From positions 1 through 64,000 of the forward strand of contig JARBJD010000070.1 of NCBI GenBank assembly GCA_033064195.1: DNA of 64,000 nucleotides, written 5' to 3'. The DNA is from Blattamonas nauphoetae. Lineage: Eukaryota > Preaxostyla > Oxymonadida. This document shows, in pieces, positions 16,873 to 27,793 of the stretch (the stretch's first letter is position 1; each line of letters begins with the position of its first letter). The translations under genes were made by a program, and so were the position numbers. The notes beneath the pieces are model-generated. The model worked only from the letters and a program-made list of their open reading frames with translations. It was not told where the DNA came from and searched no databases.

Positions 16873-19800
16873 ATGATACGAATCATGATCCACATCTCGC
16901 TCTTTCTCTGTTTCTTTCAACCTATATTAGCCATCACTTCCCGTTCAACCGATCTGCAATCACTTCTGGATGCCTTATCAGACGTTAAAGATTCCAACTC
17001 GAATGAAATCCAACTTATCTCCCTTCCAGAAGGAATATACGTTGGAAACAACATCGATATCAAACACATGTCTCTTAAACTGTCGGGAGAACGATCAAAC
17101 GAAAGAAGCTCTCCAGGAACACAGGTTGTCGCACAATCTGAAACGAAATTCTTCCCAAATGAAGAAAGCGTGACCCTACATACTGGTGAAAATTGCATCT
17201 TCTCATTGACAAACTCGTCAATGTCGTTGGATTCACTCCAATTTAACCTGATCGCCAATTCTGAGGAACGAAGACAACAGGAGAACGAATTGCGGACTTC
17301 ACGGCTGGCAATTGTTACGGACAGCATGCTGACAATATCTGAGAGCACAATTGAAGTCTCGTCGTGGACAAGTGCGATTCTGATTTCTCGTTCGAAATTG
17401 GAGGAACCATCCATGCATTCGTCAGTTATGATGAGGAAATGCTCGATTTCGAATGATATTGGGAAGTTGCGTGGTCTTGTCGAAACAGAAGCATTTCCAC
17501 CATTTGGAGGATCACATTCAGTTTCGCTCGTTGGCTGTTCGTTCAACTCACAGGCAATTCTGGGAACAGACGGGATTAGCTTCTCACTGACACGAGCGGC
17601 TCGAAAAAACAATGTTGAAGTGGGAATGATCTCATCGTCGTTGATTAGTTGCTCGTTTGTGAACATGAGTTCGATTGGGTGTTCCCGCCCGCCACACGTG
17701 TCGGAATTGTCTCAAAGGATGTTGGGATGTGTTGTGTGGCTGTCAAGTTCGCATTTGTCGGGATCAACGATTCGAGACATGAACGCAGGAGGGTCCGTTT
17801 TGTGCTCGAATTCTTCGTTCTCCTCCCTCCTCTCCTCCCCCAACACCGACGCCAACGCCGACTCTGATCCATCGCCATCGATCACCCTCCCCGATGGCAC
17901 TCACCCTGAATTCGAAGATGGCAAATCATATGACTTCACTGACACCAGCGGCGATGAATCATCCGTCGCCTCGTTCTCGCACTGCCACTTCACTGGTGCC
18001 AACTCTGTCACAAACGTCTGCGCCCTCAGATTCGAAGACTTCCTCGGGTCCATCTCAGTCATCTCCTGCTCGTTCTCCGACCACACATTCATCGGCGGGT
18101 CGTACGGTGATCGAGGAGGAGCGATTGCTGTCTGGAATGGAAAAGAAGAAGCAAAACAACCACTCACTGTTGAAGGAACCAACTTCACCAACCTCAAAGC
18201 AACGAAGGATGGAGCGTCGATGTATTTGCACATCCAGATGTCAGCCACGATTGTCGACTGTAGATTTGAAGATTGTGGGGCTGATGGTGAACCAAGTTCG
18301 GCGACTGGAGGCATCTCACTCCGAATGGTCCAGCCAACTAGTCTCGCAACCATCACCAATCTCGTCTTCGAGTCTTGCTACACTATCTATTACATGGGCG
18401 GAATGAGACTCGATGCGAATGGAGCTGCTATTCTCTCTGACTGTCTCTTCGATGATTGTTATGTCGTCCACGATGGATACGGAGTTCCTGGTATGGAATT
18501 GACTCTTTGGAGAGAAGAACTAACACCAGTCACCCGACTGACTTTCACCGATTGTCGGAGTCGGAATTGTGCTGCTGGGATGACTGTGTATGGATACAAC
18601 GATCTGCTGCTGACTGACGTCCACTTTCTCCGATGCAAGTCAGACAATGTCTGGACAGATGTGAGCGGGGGAGGGTTTTATGCTCGCTTCCAGACGAATG
18701 TCACGCTGACTATGCAGGACTGTTCTTTCGTCGAGTGTTCGTCCAATTTTGCTGGTGGTGCATTGGGAGTTTGTGACTTTGGATCGTGTGTGATCACTGA
18801 CTGTTTGGTGAAGGATTGCTGTTCGGGCGCAACAGGAGCAATCCGTCTTCAGCAGCGCTTCGAAAATCCACAATCAGTCTCTCTCACACGAGTCGCTTTC
18901 ATCAACAACTCAATCGGGCAGGCTAAAGACGTGACGGCACCAGTGTATATGCCAGACGACTCACCAGCTTTTGTTGATGTGTGCGTGACTGCATATTCTG
19001 ATGAAGTGAAGCCAAACATCTCGATTGTTGACTGCTTCACGACGTGTGCCATAGCGAGCATGGGAATGGGGGTGAAGCGGGAGATCGACTATATGGTGAT
19101 GGTATCATATGGACTCGATGATGATGCCTTCGACAATGTTGGGCCTCGATTGACGGAAAGAGTGGAACTGTCAGTTGATGGACTGTCGGAGAGAATGGAG
19201 TTGGGGATGAAGGTGAAGATTCCGATTGCGTCGCAGAAATATGAAGTAACGATTCGAAATGAAGTGGACAAAACAGAAATGAAAGAAGAGATTGAGTTTG
19301 TGAATGGGAAGGCTACACTGAAATCGCCGTCTCCCACCTTCAATCTGGACTTCTCGACGTCGTACACAATCACATCGATCGTCGGAATAGTTCCCTTGTC
19401 CCCATCCTCATCCTCGTCTCTCTCGAATGCCCTCTCCTTCCCGCTGGTGGCGTGGACATTCAACCTCGACTCGAATCCATCCTTCTTCTCCTTCACCACA
19501 CCCGAAAAGCTTCCCACCCTCAACGACGCCACATCGCATCTCATTCAACCCAACGGTCGAGTCGCTGTTGTCTTCCTTCACTTCGACAAGCTTGTTGTGG
19601 GATCGTTCGAAGTTGTGGTGGAAGAAGGAGGGAAGGAAGTGTCGTTCACAGTGGAAATGAACGAGAGTGCGAAAACAGGGGAATCGTCGGAGATTGTTGT
19701 GGTTGGGGAAGATCGATTGCTCACTCACAACACGACGTACACGATCAAATCTATCGCCCCAACACCAGTACCGAATCGCCGTTTGTGAAGATGAACGGGA

Positions 19801-20897
19801 CGATCGCTTTCCACATCCCGAAATCGTCGTATGTGGCACCGACTCGTGACAACAAGAAAGCGATGTCTCCCGAAATGAAGAAACTGTTGAGCTGGCTGAT
19901 TCCTGTAGTCATCTGTGTTTGTGTCGCTCTCATTGTGATCATCGTTGTCATCGTTCTTGTGAACCGCCGAAGATCGAAAGCAAACATTGCGAAAAATGAG
20001 ATGGAAGAACAAGAACCAGTTGAGGTGGAGAAAATGATTGAATGTGGAAGAGACGATTCGATTGGTCTAGTTGGATCGGAAGGCTCAGCAATTTCTGAAG
20101 TGAGCCGGATGAACAAAAACATGAACAACAACTCATCGACACTGAACCAGTCTCGACGAGAAGAGGTGGAAGTTGCGGAAGTGATGATGTGCAGTGGAAA
20201 CTTTAAGATTTCGACGGTTCGAATGAATCAGACGCTGTATTCTGTTCTGCACGAAGAGGGAAGAGCGATTGGGAAGCGAGAGATTGGGATTCAAGTTGTG
20301 AATGGATTGAAGGAGGTTGTTGCTCATCGAGGACGGAGTGATGTTCTGACGCATCTCTCGTCTCACTGGATTCTCCTTGATTCTGCTGGAACTGTTCAAC
20401 TGAAGCTTGACATGAACTCGTCGGAAGCAGAACAAGAAGCAGCTCGGCAGCGCCAAATGCAACAAGTCCTCTCAACGATGGAAGATCAACAGAATGAAGA
20501 AGACAAGCCACAAGATGAGAATCAGACGATGAAGAGTGGAACAGAAAAGTCAGGAATGGATGATCTTCGGTGGCGAGCATCTGAAGTTGTGGCATCTGAA
20601 GGACGAAGTGGAGAAGTGTGTGTGGATGGTTCGAAAGCGTCAGTTTTTAGTCTTGGCCTTGTGTTGTGGGAAATTGAGACTGGTCAAGTTCCGTTTGGAG
20701 AACTGGATGCAGTGAATGCTCAGCGACAATCGGGAACTGGAATTGGACCAAAAATGGATGATCTGAAGAACGAAGAGTTTGTGTCGCTGATCCATCGCTG
20801 TGTGTCCGTCGATCTGAACGAACGCCCCACACTGTCCGAGATTGGGGAGTTCCTCTCTTCTCATCCTGAAGACACTCGCCTCCCTTCGGATCGCTAA
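16873..20897 (+). CDS. Beta-helix receptor-like protein with kinase-like tail, copy 1
   Basis: N-terminal signal peptide ('MIRIMIHISLFLCFFQPILA'). Then comes an ectodomain of about 650 residues built of short repeats typical of right-handed beta-helices ('LVGCSFNSQAI', 'SLISCSFVNMSS', 'IVDCRFEDCGA', 'LSDCLFDDCYV', 'MQDCSFVECSS'), and a beta-rich membrane-proximal part. One membrane segment is encoded near 19882-19968 ('WLIPVVICVCVALIVIIVVIV', then 'NRRR'). The cytoplasmic tail ends in a kinase C-lobe-like module: 'SHWILLD', 'LRWRASEVVA' in place of APE, 'VFSLGLVLWEIETGQVPFG', 'NERPTLSEI'. HRD and DFG are absent, so it is a pseudokinase. Relative to copy 2 there is one missing base between 19755 and 19770, which shifts the frame before the membrane segment. 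This is a mutation, an assembly error, or far less likely a 32-nt intron (19738-19769). Confidence 0.75.
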
Positions 20898-21554
20898 ATG
20901 AAAGAAAGATCCAACACGATGAACAAACCATCTGCAGTCAATCACGGATCACTTCACAACTCACTTCTTTCTCGTCTTCAGATTTTTGTCCTCACTCACT
21001 CCACACTCTCTCCCCATCCGAATCCAACACCGAATCGGATGATGAGACATATCACCACGACAAGACAAGACTTTTCATTGTCACCTCACCCTCAACTATT
21101 CAAGCAAGTTCCTGTCTTCCTCTTCATTCTTCCATCTTTCTTTCTCATTCGAGCCTTTCTGCTTCTTCGTCATGCTCGTTGTTCACTCACCTCACTCTCA
21201 CAACCAGACACTCGATTCTCACTCACTCCACGTTCTGTCTTCATTGTTATCTCTTCACTCTTCCGTTCCTACTCTTCAGATGTGAGAATCTTCGTTTCTG
21301 TTCTGCTCGCATCTGTCTTGTTGGAACCACTCATATTCACCCACATCATCTTGACTATCTTGTCGATCTTCGGTTGTCATCTATTTCTTCATCCTTTTCA
21401 TCTTCTGTTTCGTTTGTTGCTCCATTGATCCTTCCTTCATAGGGAATGGTTTCTGGATTGAGCAAGAACTCTTTTTCGTTTCACGACATTGTCTCTCGAA
21501 TTATCACTCTTACTCTGTTCTCGAAACAGTGATCAAATGAGATTCACCAGGTCG
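20898..21554. repeat. 3' flank of receptor copy 1, duplicated at 38328-39010
   Basis: Much of this stretch is repeated downstream of copy 2 (for example around 20940-21060 versus 38365-38480, and 21095-21480 versus 38520-38905). The open frames in it have Ser/Leu/Phe-rich composition, differ between the two copies and are not supported as genes. The duplication shows that receptor gene and flank were copied as one unit of at least 4.6 kb. Confidence 0.65.
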
Positions 21555-22866
21555 TTCCATCACTTCCCGTTCAACCACTCTGACATCACTTCTGGACGCC
21601 ATGTCAAATGCTAAAGATTTTTCTTCGAATGAAATCCAACTTATATCACTCCCAGGAGGAACATACGTTGGAAACAACATTGATATCAAACACATGTCTC
21701 TTGAACTGTCGGGAGAACGATCAAACGAAAGAAGCTCTCCAGGAACGCACATTCTCACGCAATCTGAATCGGTACGCTTCCCAAATGAAGAACAGTACAA
21801 CGTAGACACTCACGAGAATTGCATCTTTTCATTGACGAACTCAACACTGTCATTGGATTCGCTCCACTTTTCGCTCGTTGACCATTCTGAAGAACGAAGA
21901 CAACCGAGGAACGAATTGCGGACTTCACGACTAGCAGTTGTATCAGGCAGCATGCTGACAATATCTGAAAGCACAATTGAAGTCTCGTCGATGACAAGTG
22001 CGATTCTGATTTCTCCGTCGAAATTGGAGGAATCACCCATGCATTCGTCAGTTGTGGTGAGGGAATGCTCGATTTCGAATGAAATTGGGCATTTGTGTGG
22101 AGTTGTTGAAACAGAAGCATTTCCAGCATTTGGAGGATCACGATCAATCTCACTCGTTGGCTGTTCGTTCAACTCACAGACAATTCTCGGAACAGACGGG
22201 ATTGGCCTCTCGCTGACACGAGCGGCTCGAAAGAACAATGTTGAAGTGGGAATGATCTCATCGTCGTTGATTAGTTGCTCGTTTGTGAACATGAGTTCGA
22301 TTGGGTGTTCCCGCCAGCCACACGTGTCGGAATTGTCTCAAAGGATGTTGGGATGTGTTGTGTGGCTGTCAAGTTCGCATTTGTCGGGATCAACGATTCG
22401 AGACATGAACGCAGGAGGGTCCGTTTTGTGCTCGAATTCTTCGTTCTCCTCCCTCCTCTCCTCCCCCAACACCGATGCCAACACCGACTCCAATCCATCC
22501 CCATCGATCACCCTCCCCGATGGGACTCACCCTGAATTCGAAGATGGCAAATCATATTCCTTCACCGACACGAGCGGCGTTGAATCATCGATCGCCTCGT
22601 TCTCGCACTGCCACTTCACTGGTGCCAACTATGCATCGAATTCCCGCCCACTCACGTTCGAATCTTATACAGGCAGCATTGCCATTCTCTCCTGCTCGTT
22701 CACTGACCACACTTACCTCGTCAGCTCTTCGTCAAATTATGGTGGCCAGATTTGCGTCAAACAACGCGATACTCAAACCCAACCAGTCAAAGTTGAAGCA
22801 TCCAACTTCACTAATCTCAAAACAAACGCGCGTGCAGCTGGGATGCATCTCTACATCTGGATGTCT
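21555..22866 (+). pseudogene. Beta-helix receptor, copy 2, part 1 (ectodomain, 5' part)
   Basis: Closely parallels copy 1 from 'ITSRST' onward ('NEIQLISLPGGTYVGNNIDIKHMS', then the same beta-helix repeats). No signal peptide is found in front. The stretch 22267-22495 is almost identical at the DNA level to 17641-17869 of copy 1, while regions on either side differ much more, pointing to gene conversion. The gene is interrupted at 22866 by the 8.9-kb element and resumes at 31772 in register. Confidence 0.8.
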
Positions 22867-22891
22867 CAGTCATGGACAAAAGTTCTCGGTG

Positions 22892-23335
22892 TTCCTTTAC
22901 ACAAACCAGTGCTCATCAACATGTTGAGTGAGTGAGACCCTGGGTCCATCAAAGACGGTCCATGGGTTGGCCGATCAACAAATACAAATAAGAAGTTTTA
23001 TCTGTTGAAAGAAAAATCCCGACCCGAGAGGTTAATCATCGAGCCGGTTCTGCCCAAGTGGGGGCGGTTGATGAGCAAAAAGTGGGATCAACCCATAATT
23101 CCAGAAAAGCCCCAACGGGGGAGAAAAACTGGAGAAACCGAGAAGTCAGAATGACTAATGAAGTGAAAACCACCAAAAGGTTACAATAGTGAAACGCCGC
23201 AGTGCTGAAGACATACCGATGTCCTCTTTCAACTGCTGTGTGGCAGAGAAAGAGGTTGATGAGCACTGGTTTGTGTAAAGGATGTCGCAAGCTCCATCCG
23301 ACACATAACCAGGGCTCATCAACAGGTTGAGTTTT
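22892..23335. repeat. Left internal inverted-repeat cluster
   Basis: Bases 22892-22916 and 23256-23280 are complements of each other (…CACAAACCAGTGCTCATCAA…), about 340 bases apart. Bases 22912-22985 and 23283-23335 each match, inverted, different overlapping parts of 27535-27640. This is the left arm of an older, rearranged long inverted repeat inside the composite insertion. Confidence 0.65.
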
Positions 23336-23639
23336 GAAAAGGACTAAAATCAAGTGTAAAAGTGATAATGAACATAAGAGAGAAGAAGATAACTTCCACG
23401 ACTCTACCCACTTGCTCCCCTTTTACATTGTCAACGGCCGTGCTTCCTCCAAAGCTGGCACCAGCAGTTGGCGAGCGAGGAGTCTTATCGGACGATTAGG
23501 ACTGGAGCGGAGCAGTAGTCGATTGCGATGGTGGCTTCGCCAACCAGGTGAAATGACCATTCGGGAAACTCTACTCACAAACAAATGGTGAGGAGCACTC
23601 AACTCGCTACCGGAGGCGAGGAGATCTACCGAAGGCTTC

Positions 23640-25035
23640 GCATATCCCAATGCGGAACGAGTGATGAGACAACTCAACTCACATGTGAATTCTTCTGAAT
23701 CAATAACGCTATCGTTGTTTCGTTCTGTCTTTCCGACGGTCCCATCTTTCTTCGTTTTAGACATTTCCAGGATCAGTGAGAAAGGAATCAGATTCATTCC
23801 TTTCATCGTCAAATCGAATGCTTGTGCTGACTTGTTCAGCGTGCTCGTCGATGATGAAGAGAGGCTGGGACGGAGAACGGAGTATTCGTCTTTGCATCCT
23901 CACATATCTTTCCCAACTATGGATTGTTCGAACCGAACGAAGTCGTGTGAATGGTCGGGCTTCCGCTTTTCATGTTGATAGCGCCAAATACGGTTCAGTC
24001 AAAGACGATGACGTGATGTATGTGATTGCCTGTTCAAGAACACTCGCTCCTCTAATCCACAAACACAACGAGATGTCCGAGTTCGAGAGAGTGGATGATG
24101 TCGATGCGAGTGAGTTGGTCTCCATCGTCAGATGTCCACCAACCATTCGAATGAAAATCAGTGGAAACGAATCTGAGAGAACAACATCAACATTCCCTCT
24201 TCTTCCACTTCTTACAACGAATGAGGGAGAACAAGCAGTTCCATTGTCGTTGTCGATCCAAACTCAATCACAACTTCGTGCTGAGGCAACATTCTCACTT
24301 GTTCTGAATGTGTCACGTTGTGAAAGATCGAGTATCATAGCGACAACATCCTAATCTCTTCCACAATCTTCCATCTATCCTCAATCAAGGAGCAATGTCG
24401 CTTTCGATCCCCACAGAACAACGTCGAATCTGCTGTTGACGCAGAAGCCGCGAAAATCATAACATCATCAGGAAGAGAGACAGTCGAGTCTGATAACGTC
24501 GCACCGAAGATGGTCCATCCTTGATCCGTTTCAGTCGCTTTGATCGTTGTGCTTGTGTTTGAGTGTCGTCAGTCATCCAATTTGGAGTTCTGTTGTTTTG
24601 GTTTCAATTCCCGAAGTGACTGTTGCGATGAGGGAGTGTGAGGAGTTCAGAGTCACGTTCAGCGATTCTCCAACAATCAGACCGGTTCCACACAGAATCA
24701 CAAAACACACTGTGTGGAGAGTATTCGAGAACTCAATCTTCATGTTTGTGATGATCGGAAGGTTAGGGACTTTGACTGTGATTCCATCTTCCACATGAAA
24801 TCCACTCGATTCTGTCCAGCTTCCTGTCAGTTTGTATGTTTCTCCAAACTTCAGTTGATCTGATGTTTCTCCTGTTCCAACTGCGAACTCTGCTTGGCAG
24901 CGTGTGCAACTCAGAATCTCCGCTTCCAACGACATTGAAGCGGTTGTGCTTCTATTCGACAAACTCACTTGTCCAGGTCGAGGAGCTGATCCTTCTCTGC
25001 GGTAGTCACTCAACTTCACAACTGACCATTCCGCA
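23640..25035 (-). pseudogene. Captured fragment of a host beta-helix receptor gene
   Basis: On the minus strand, several frames in sequence match the middle of the 1688-residue receptor at 50365-55431 in the same order: 'CQAEFAVGTGET' against 'CTAEFAVGEEET', 'SSGFHVEDGITVKVP' against 'SSGFHVEDGIRIVVP', 'EDRWKIVEEI' against 'EDGWKIVDGI', 'LSSSSTSTLNKSAQAFDLTMKG' against 'LSSSSSSKLNKTEKAFHLTIEG'. The frame is broken in several places, so it is not functional. It lies inside the 8.9-kb insertion, so the element picked up a piece of a related but different receptor gene. Confidence 0.7.
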
Positions 25036-27534
25036 ATGTCAGCGCTAAAAGGCTATTTCTTCATTTGTATCTCAGCTCCTTCAAACTTCGATAGAAGGGT
25101 CTTTCCAATGTTTGACCTAAATCCTTTCAAATCAGCAACTTTCGAAGATAGATAATTGTTGTTCGTCAACAAAGTAGAATTGCCTCTTGCTTTCCGGTAT
25201 TGGAAGGCGTGTCCTCTCATGTTGCCCCGCTGCTGGACGGGATGAGAGTTCACCACCAAGATCGCCATGCAATGGATCTGGCGACAAAGGAGGCAATGCT
25301 CCGTGAGACAATTCGAGCGATCTTTCTCTGATCGACTCTTGTTGGATTCTTCCAACACACGTCTGAATATTGAGGGGCCGTTGTGCGAATCATTACGCAC
25401 GTCCCACCCCTCCAACAGTTCAGCGTGTTTTTCATTTGATGAAAAGAGCATGCAGACTGGCGTTCTTCTTGTTGAGATCTTGCTGGATTGTTCAACCGAC
25501 TGTGTGTCCCTCTGCGAAGCTTATAGCACCGAAACGCCGTCAAACTAGAGTCGGTGTGCGCATTGGAATGGATGTCCAGCTCCCGCCAAATGTTCTTCGA
25601 GGTTTGGAGAGATTGTCTTCTCCAACTAATCAAGTTTAATATGATGTATTTGTGTCTGTTTCCAGGAATTATGTCACAATCGACCCTCGAACGTGTTGAA
25701 TTCGCTTGATACGGTGCTTCAATCTTATTGATGAATTCTGCATCCAAGTCCAGTTGTAGCAGACGACTTATTTCGGATAAGGAATTGATCAGTGCAAAAT
25801 AGTCCGTCATAGTGTATTCTTGATCAATAATCACGAGTAATTGTGGAACAATGGATGTCTGATCTTCAGTGGCGATAAAATCCTATTTCAGTTGATTAGA
25901 CCTTCTTATACGGACACCGTCATCTTATTGAAGTACTACCGAGTCTTTGATGCTGAAAGATGTCCTAATTGTGATGGAGTTCAACAATTTGCTGCATGTT
26001 CATTTCACATTTCCATTCCTTCCAAGGAGGATGTTTCTTCGTAAAAATCTTGCTATTTCTCAACCACCTAATCAGTTGTAATCTTTATCTGTCATCTGCC
26101 GTCAGTTTCTTACTATTTGTCGGACGACAGAAGCGTGATTGTTGTGTTGTTTGATCATGATGTGTTGCGGCTCGCAATTTTCGTCGAATGCAAGTGCCAA
26201 TGATACCAGATGATGTGGTGAAGATTTAATTGTCGATTCAAGGAAGAATGAATGGATTTTGCGAGCGGTGGGGATATCGGTTCCCAAACGTGAGAGTGGT
26301 GTTTGTACAGTCAACTTCACACCATTTGTCAGGCGGTGATAGAACATCTTCGGCACCCGTAGCATCCGGAACGTCCGATGAGCCGACATTGACCTTGAAA
26401 TCGGGATTAATTCATTTTGGGATCTGAACGTTGTCTATCAGAGCAATCGCTCCTAGAGACCATTCTTGACGTTTGTAGCGATCGTCATTGATGGTGGATG
26501 CCTGTCAGAAGCCGCAGGATGGGCGTGAGGAATCGTATTTACTGATACTGATGTCCTATTGTGGTGCGACGTACAAGAAGAGCTGCATGAAGATAACTTG
26601 AACCGAACTCGTGTAGATGTCCATCTTCATTTATAATAATGTGCGTTGAGAGAATCAATATATGTATTCCGCACACCAGAAGCTGTTGGGGTGATCAGCC
26701 TGATGATCATCGACGCGTACACCCAGTAATAGAAATTGACTCCGTATAATCCACTCACAAATGTACCAAAATAAATGGAGACATATCTGGGCTCCATGTG
26801 ATTGTCCTCCGAGGAACCATAAAGGGCGACGAGCGGCTTAAATCGGTAGTTGGATCTTGAGTAATCGCCAACTATAATTGATCATCAAGTCTAAAAATAT
26901 TGTGGTATGTTTCAAGGATATCCTAAAAGTTGGTTTCTTTGCTGTCCAATTGTCGTTGTGAATCGTTTTCTTGCATGCCATCGAGGGCAATCATTCCGTG
27001 GAATAGTCTCGATTATAATCCCGTTCCATCCACAATTCTCGGGTAAATGTGGACACTTGATGCTTCACTTCCGCGATTTGGATATGGTTCGGTTTGTATC
27101 CCTTGGGCGAACAGTTGATGATGTTGTGACTGATGTCCTCCAACATTTGACGACTAGTCTCATTGTTCGAACGAAACAATGCATATTGTTTCAGTTTGTT
27201 GGAAGTAATCGTTCTGTGTTCAGCCTCTACATCTGTAGATGGTGAATCCGATATCGACATCAGTGACAAAATTGTTATTAAGTAACCAGCCCTGAATTTG
27301 GTGAACTTTTGATTCGAGTTCAGAACTACATTTCAATCAATAAACTGTTCGCGCTGATCCTTCTGGTTTGGGATCGTTCGGACGAGAGAATAATCGGTCA
27401 GAAAAAATGTGTCTGTGAATGTCTTCCGTTGAACTGATAATCTGTCTTGAGATTCCAGTTCTGTCCTCCATGTCCATATCAGACGAAGATAGTTCGTCGG
27501 TTTGCAAGAAAACGGATTCACAAGATGTTTACGT
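25036..27534. other. Unresolved interior of the 8.9-kb element
   Basis: Only short frames are present, mostly on the minus strand (25250-25834, 26102-26389, 26991-27269, 27333-27569). Parts such as 'DYFALINSLSEISRLLQLDLDAEF' and 'SLALAFDENCEPQHIMIKQHNNH' look protein-like. They may be remains of a transposase, but I cannot match any motif, so no function is assigned. Confidence 0.35.
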
Positions 27535-27645
27535 TTGTTAGATCGGCCAACCCATGGACCGTGTTTCACGGACCCAGGGACTCACTCAACCTGTTGATGA
27601 GCCCTGGTTATGTGTCGGATGGAGCTTGCGACATCCTGTCCAGAA
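27535..27645. repeat. Right internal inverted repeat
   Basis: The complement of this stretch matches 22912-22985 (…GGTCCATGGGTTGGCCGATC) and 23283-23335 (GGATGTCGCAAGCTCCATCC…). It is the right arm of the rearranged inverted repeat inside the composite insertion. Confidence 0.7.
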
Positions 27646-27760
27646 ACACTGAGCGGTGAAATTTGGTTTTTATATTGTCAGACACTTCATCATCAAAAAA
27701 GACCATTGTGGCGAGAAAATCAGAGCGAGCAGTTACCTTGGGTCGGCATGTCCTCCCCCG

Positions 27761-27793
27761 AAAACCCGTGTCCTATGATAGGACACGGGTTTT
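27761..27793. repeat. Perfect subterminal hairpin
   Basis: Arms of 15 bases, AAAACCCGTGTCCTA and its exact complement, separated by TGA. It lies seven bases inside the left inverted end of the 3.67-kb element. Confidence 0.9.

Noticed and set aside
20898-21428. 176-codon frame after receptor copy 1 as a gene
   Set aside because: The duplicate segment at 38328-39010 does not keep the frame.
22862-22866. 5-bp target duplication (TGTCT) for the 8.9-kb element
   Set aside because: It fits the flanks, but would make the two 17-bp ends out of step by two bases; the 3-bp TCT keeps them symmetrical.
23423-23812. Phrase 'PSVDLLASGSELSAPHHLFVS' as a retroelement RNase-H signature
   Set aside because: Isolated similarity with no neighbouring reverse transcriptase or integrase; the adjoining residues match a host receptor gene instead.
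25841-26044. 'RCPNCDGVQQFAACSFHI' as a transposase zinc finger
   Set aside because: Single short frame, no partner domain; likely chance.
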